This document shows, one piece after another, positions 5,228 to 5,295 of a stretch of 5,295 nucleotides of DNA. Source of the DNA: an uncultured Actinomycetes bacterium (GTDB lineage: Bacteria > Actinomycetota > Actinomycetes > Nanopelagicales > Nanopelagicaceae); the NCBI GenBank assembly GCA_903892335.1, contig CAITID010000102.1, positions 1 to 5,295 on the forward strand. Direction: 5' to 3'. Made by a program: the position numbers and the translations under genes. Each line of letters starts with the position of its first letter. Position 1 is the first letter of the stretch. A model generated the notes under the pieces. It worked only from the letters and a program-made list of their open reading frames with translations, was not told where the DNA came from and did not search any database.

Positions 5228-5273
5228 TCAAAGCGGTTTTCCTTGGACAATCACTTGGCCTGACGCTCCCTAA
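5169..5273 (+). CDS. Candidate 34-residue phage gene of unknown function
   Basis: ATG 5169 to TAA 5271-5273 gives 34 residues: MRINKKVWAFYCQALHKI, then TNQSGFPWTITWPDAP. The N-terminal half is basic and could form an amphipathic helix; the C-terminal half is rich in Trp and Pro. Support comes from its fit into the gene chain (20 bases after the previous stop, 2 bases before the next ATG) and a plausible composition with three Trp. Against it: there is no clear Shine-Dalgarno site (only TTGG at 5157-5160) and the start is inside an inverted repeat. I do not recognise the protein. It could be a small gene at the boundary between the fibre block and what follows. Confidence 0.45.
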   Translation: MRINKKVWAFYCQALHKITNQSGFPWTITWPDAP

Positions 5274-5275
5274 TC

Positions 5276-5295
5276 ATGTGGGACTGGGCTGAAGC
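5276..5295 (+). CDS. Possible start of the next gene (partial)
   Basis: ATG at 5276, two bases after the preceding stop, opens a frame reading MWDWAEA up to the right edge. The spacing matches other junctions in this block (TAA, two bases, ATG), and tight coupling could replace the missing ribosome site. Seven codons are too few to name a product or to be sure that the gene is real. Confidence 0.35.

Overview
The window is a densely packed, one-directional block of tail-fibre (adhesin) genes from a tailed double-stranded DNA phage (Caudoviricetes) or a close prophage relative. All supportable genes are on the + strand. Junctions run from a 4-base overlap to a 9-base gap (one 20-base gap near the right end), usually with a purine-rich ribosome site just upstream or inside the previous gene. 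There are no tRNAs, CRISPR repeats, insertion sequences, integrase or bacterial housekeeping genes. The Gly/Ser/Thr/Ala/Asn-rich, beta-prone proteins carry modules I associate with phages from aquatic environments (for example the NRIINGAMVIDQRN block, SGGTGATS, RGAASALGFG and C-terminal SAEL). The host cannot be fixed from this window.

Left end (1-465): the last 39 codons of a tail or fibre protein, directly coupled to a 114-residue helical Dps/ferritin-like protein. Centre (470-4909): five large fibre-like genes in tandem, of 142, 401, 242, 218 and 345 residues. Their N-termini look like short reusable modules; their C-terminal parts differ and are often more AT-rich. Small genes sit between or after some of them: a 58-residue gene at 2116-2292, a 60-residue gene at 3020-3202 and a 78-residue helical gene at 4912-5148. 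The last large gene encodes a regular seven-copy repeat of exactly 46 residues, which reads as a seven-bladed beta-propeller. Right end (5149-5295): a candidate 34-codon gene whose start lies in a long imperfect inverted repeat, and the first seven codons of another possible gene.

Taken together, this looks like the host-recognition end of a phage structural operon. Several alternative or co-assembled adhesins are made in series, and some are followed by a small protein that may serve as assembly factor or adaptor. The Dps-like protein does not fit that job in any obvious way. The most interesting items are the propeller adhesin, the repeated large-gene/small-gene pattern, and the Dps-like gene within the fibre block.
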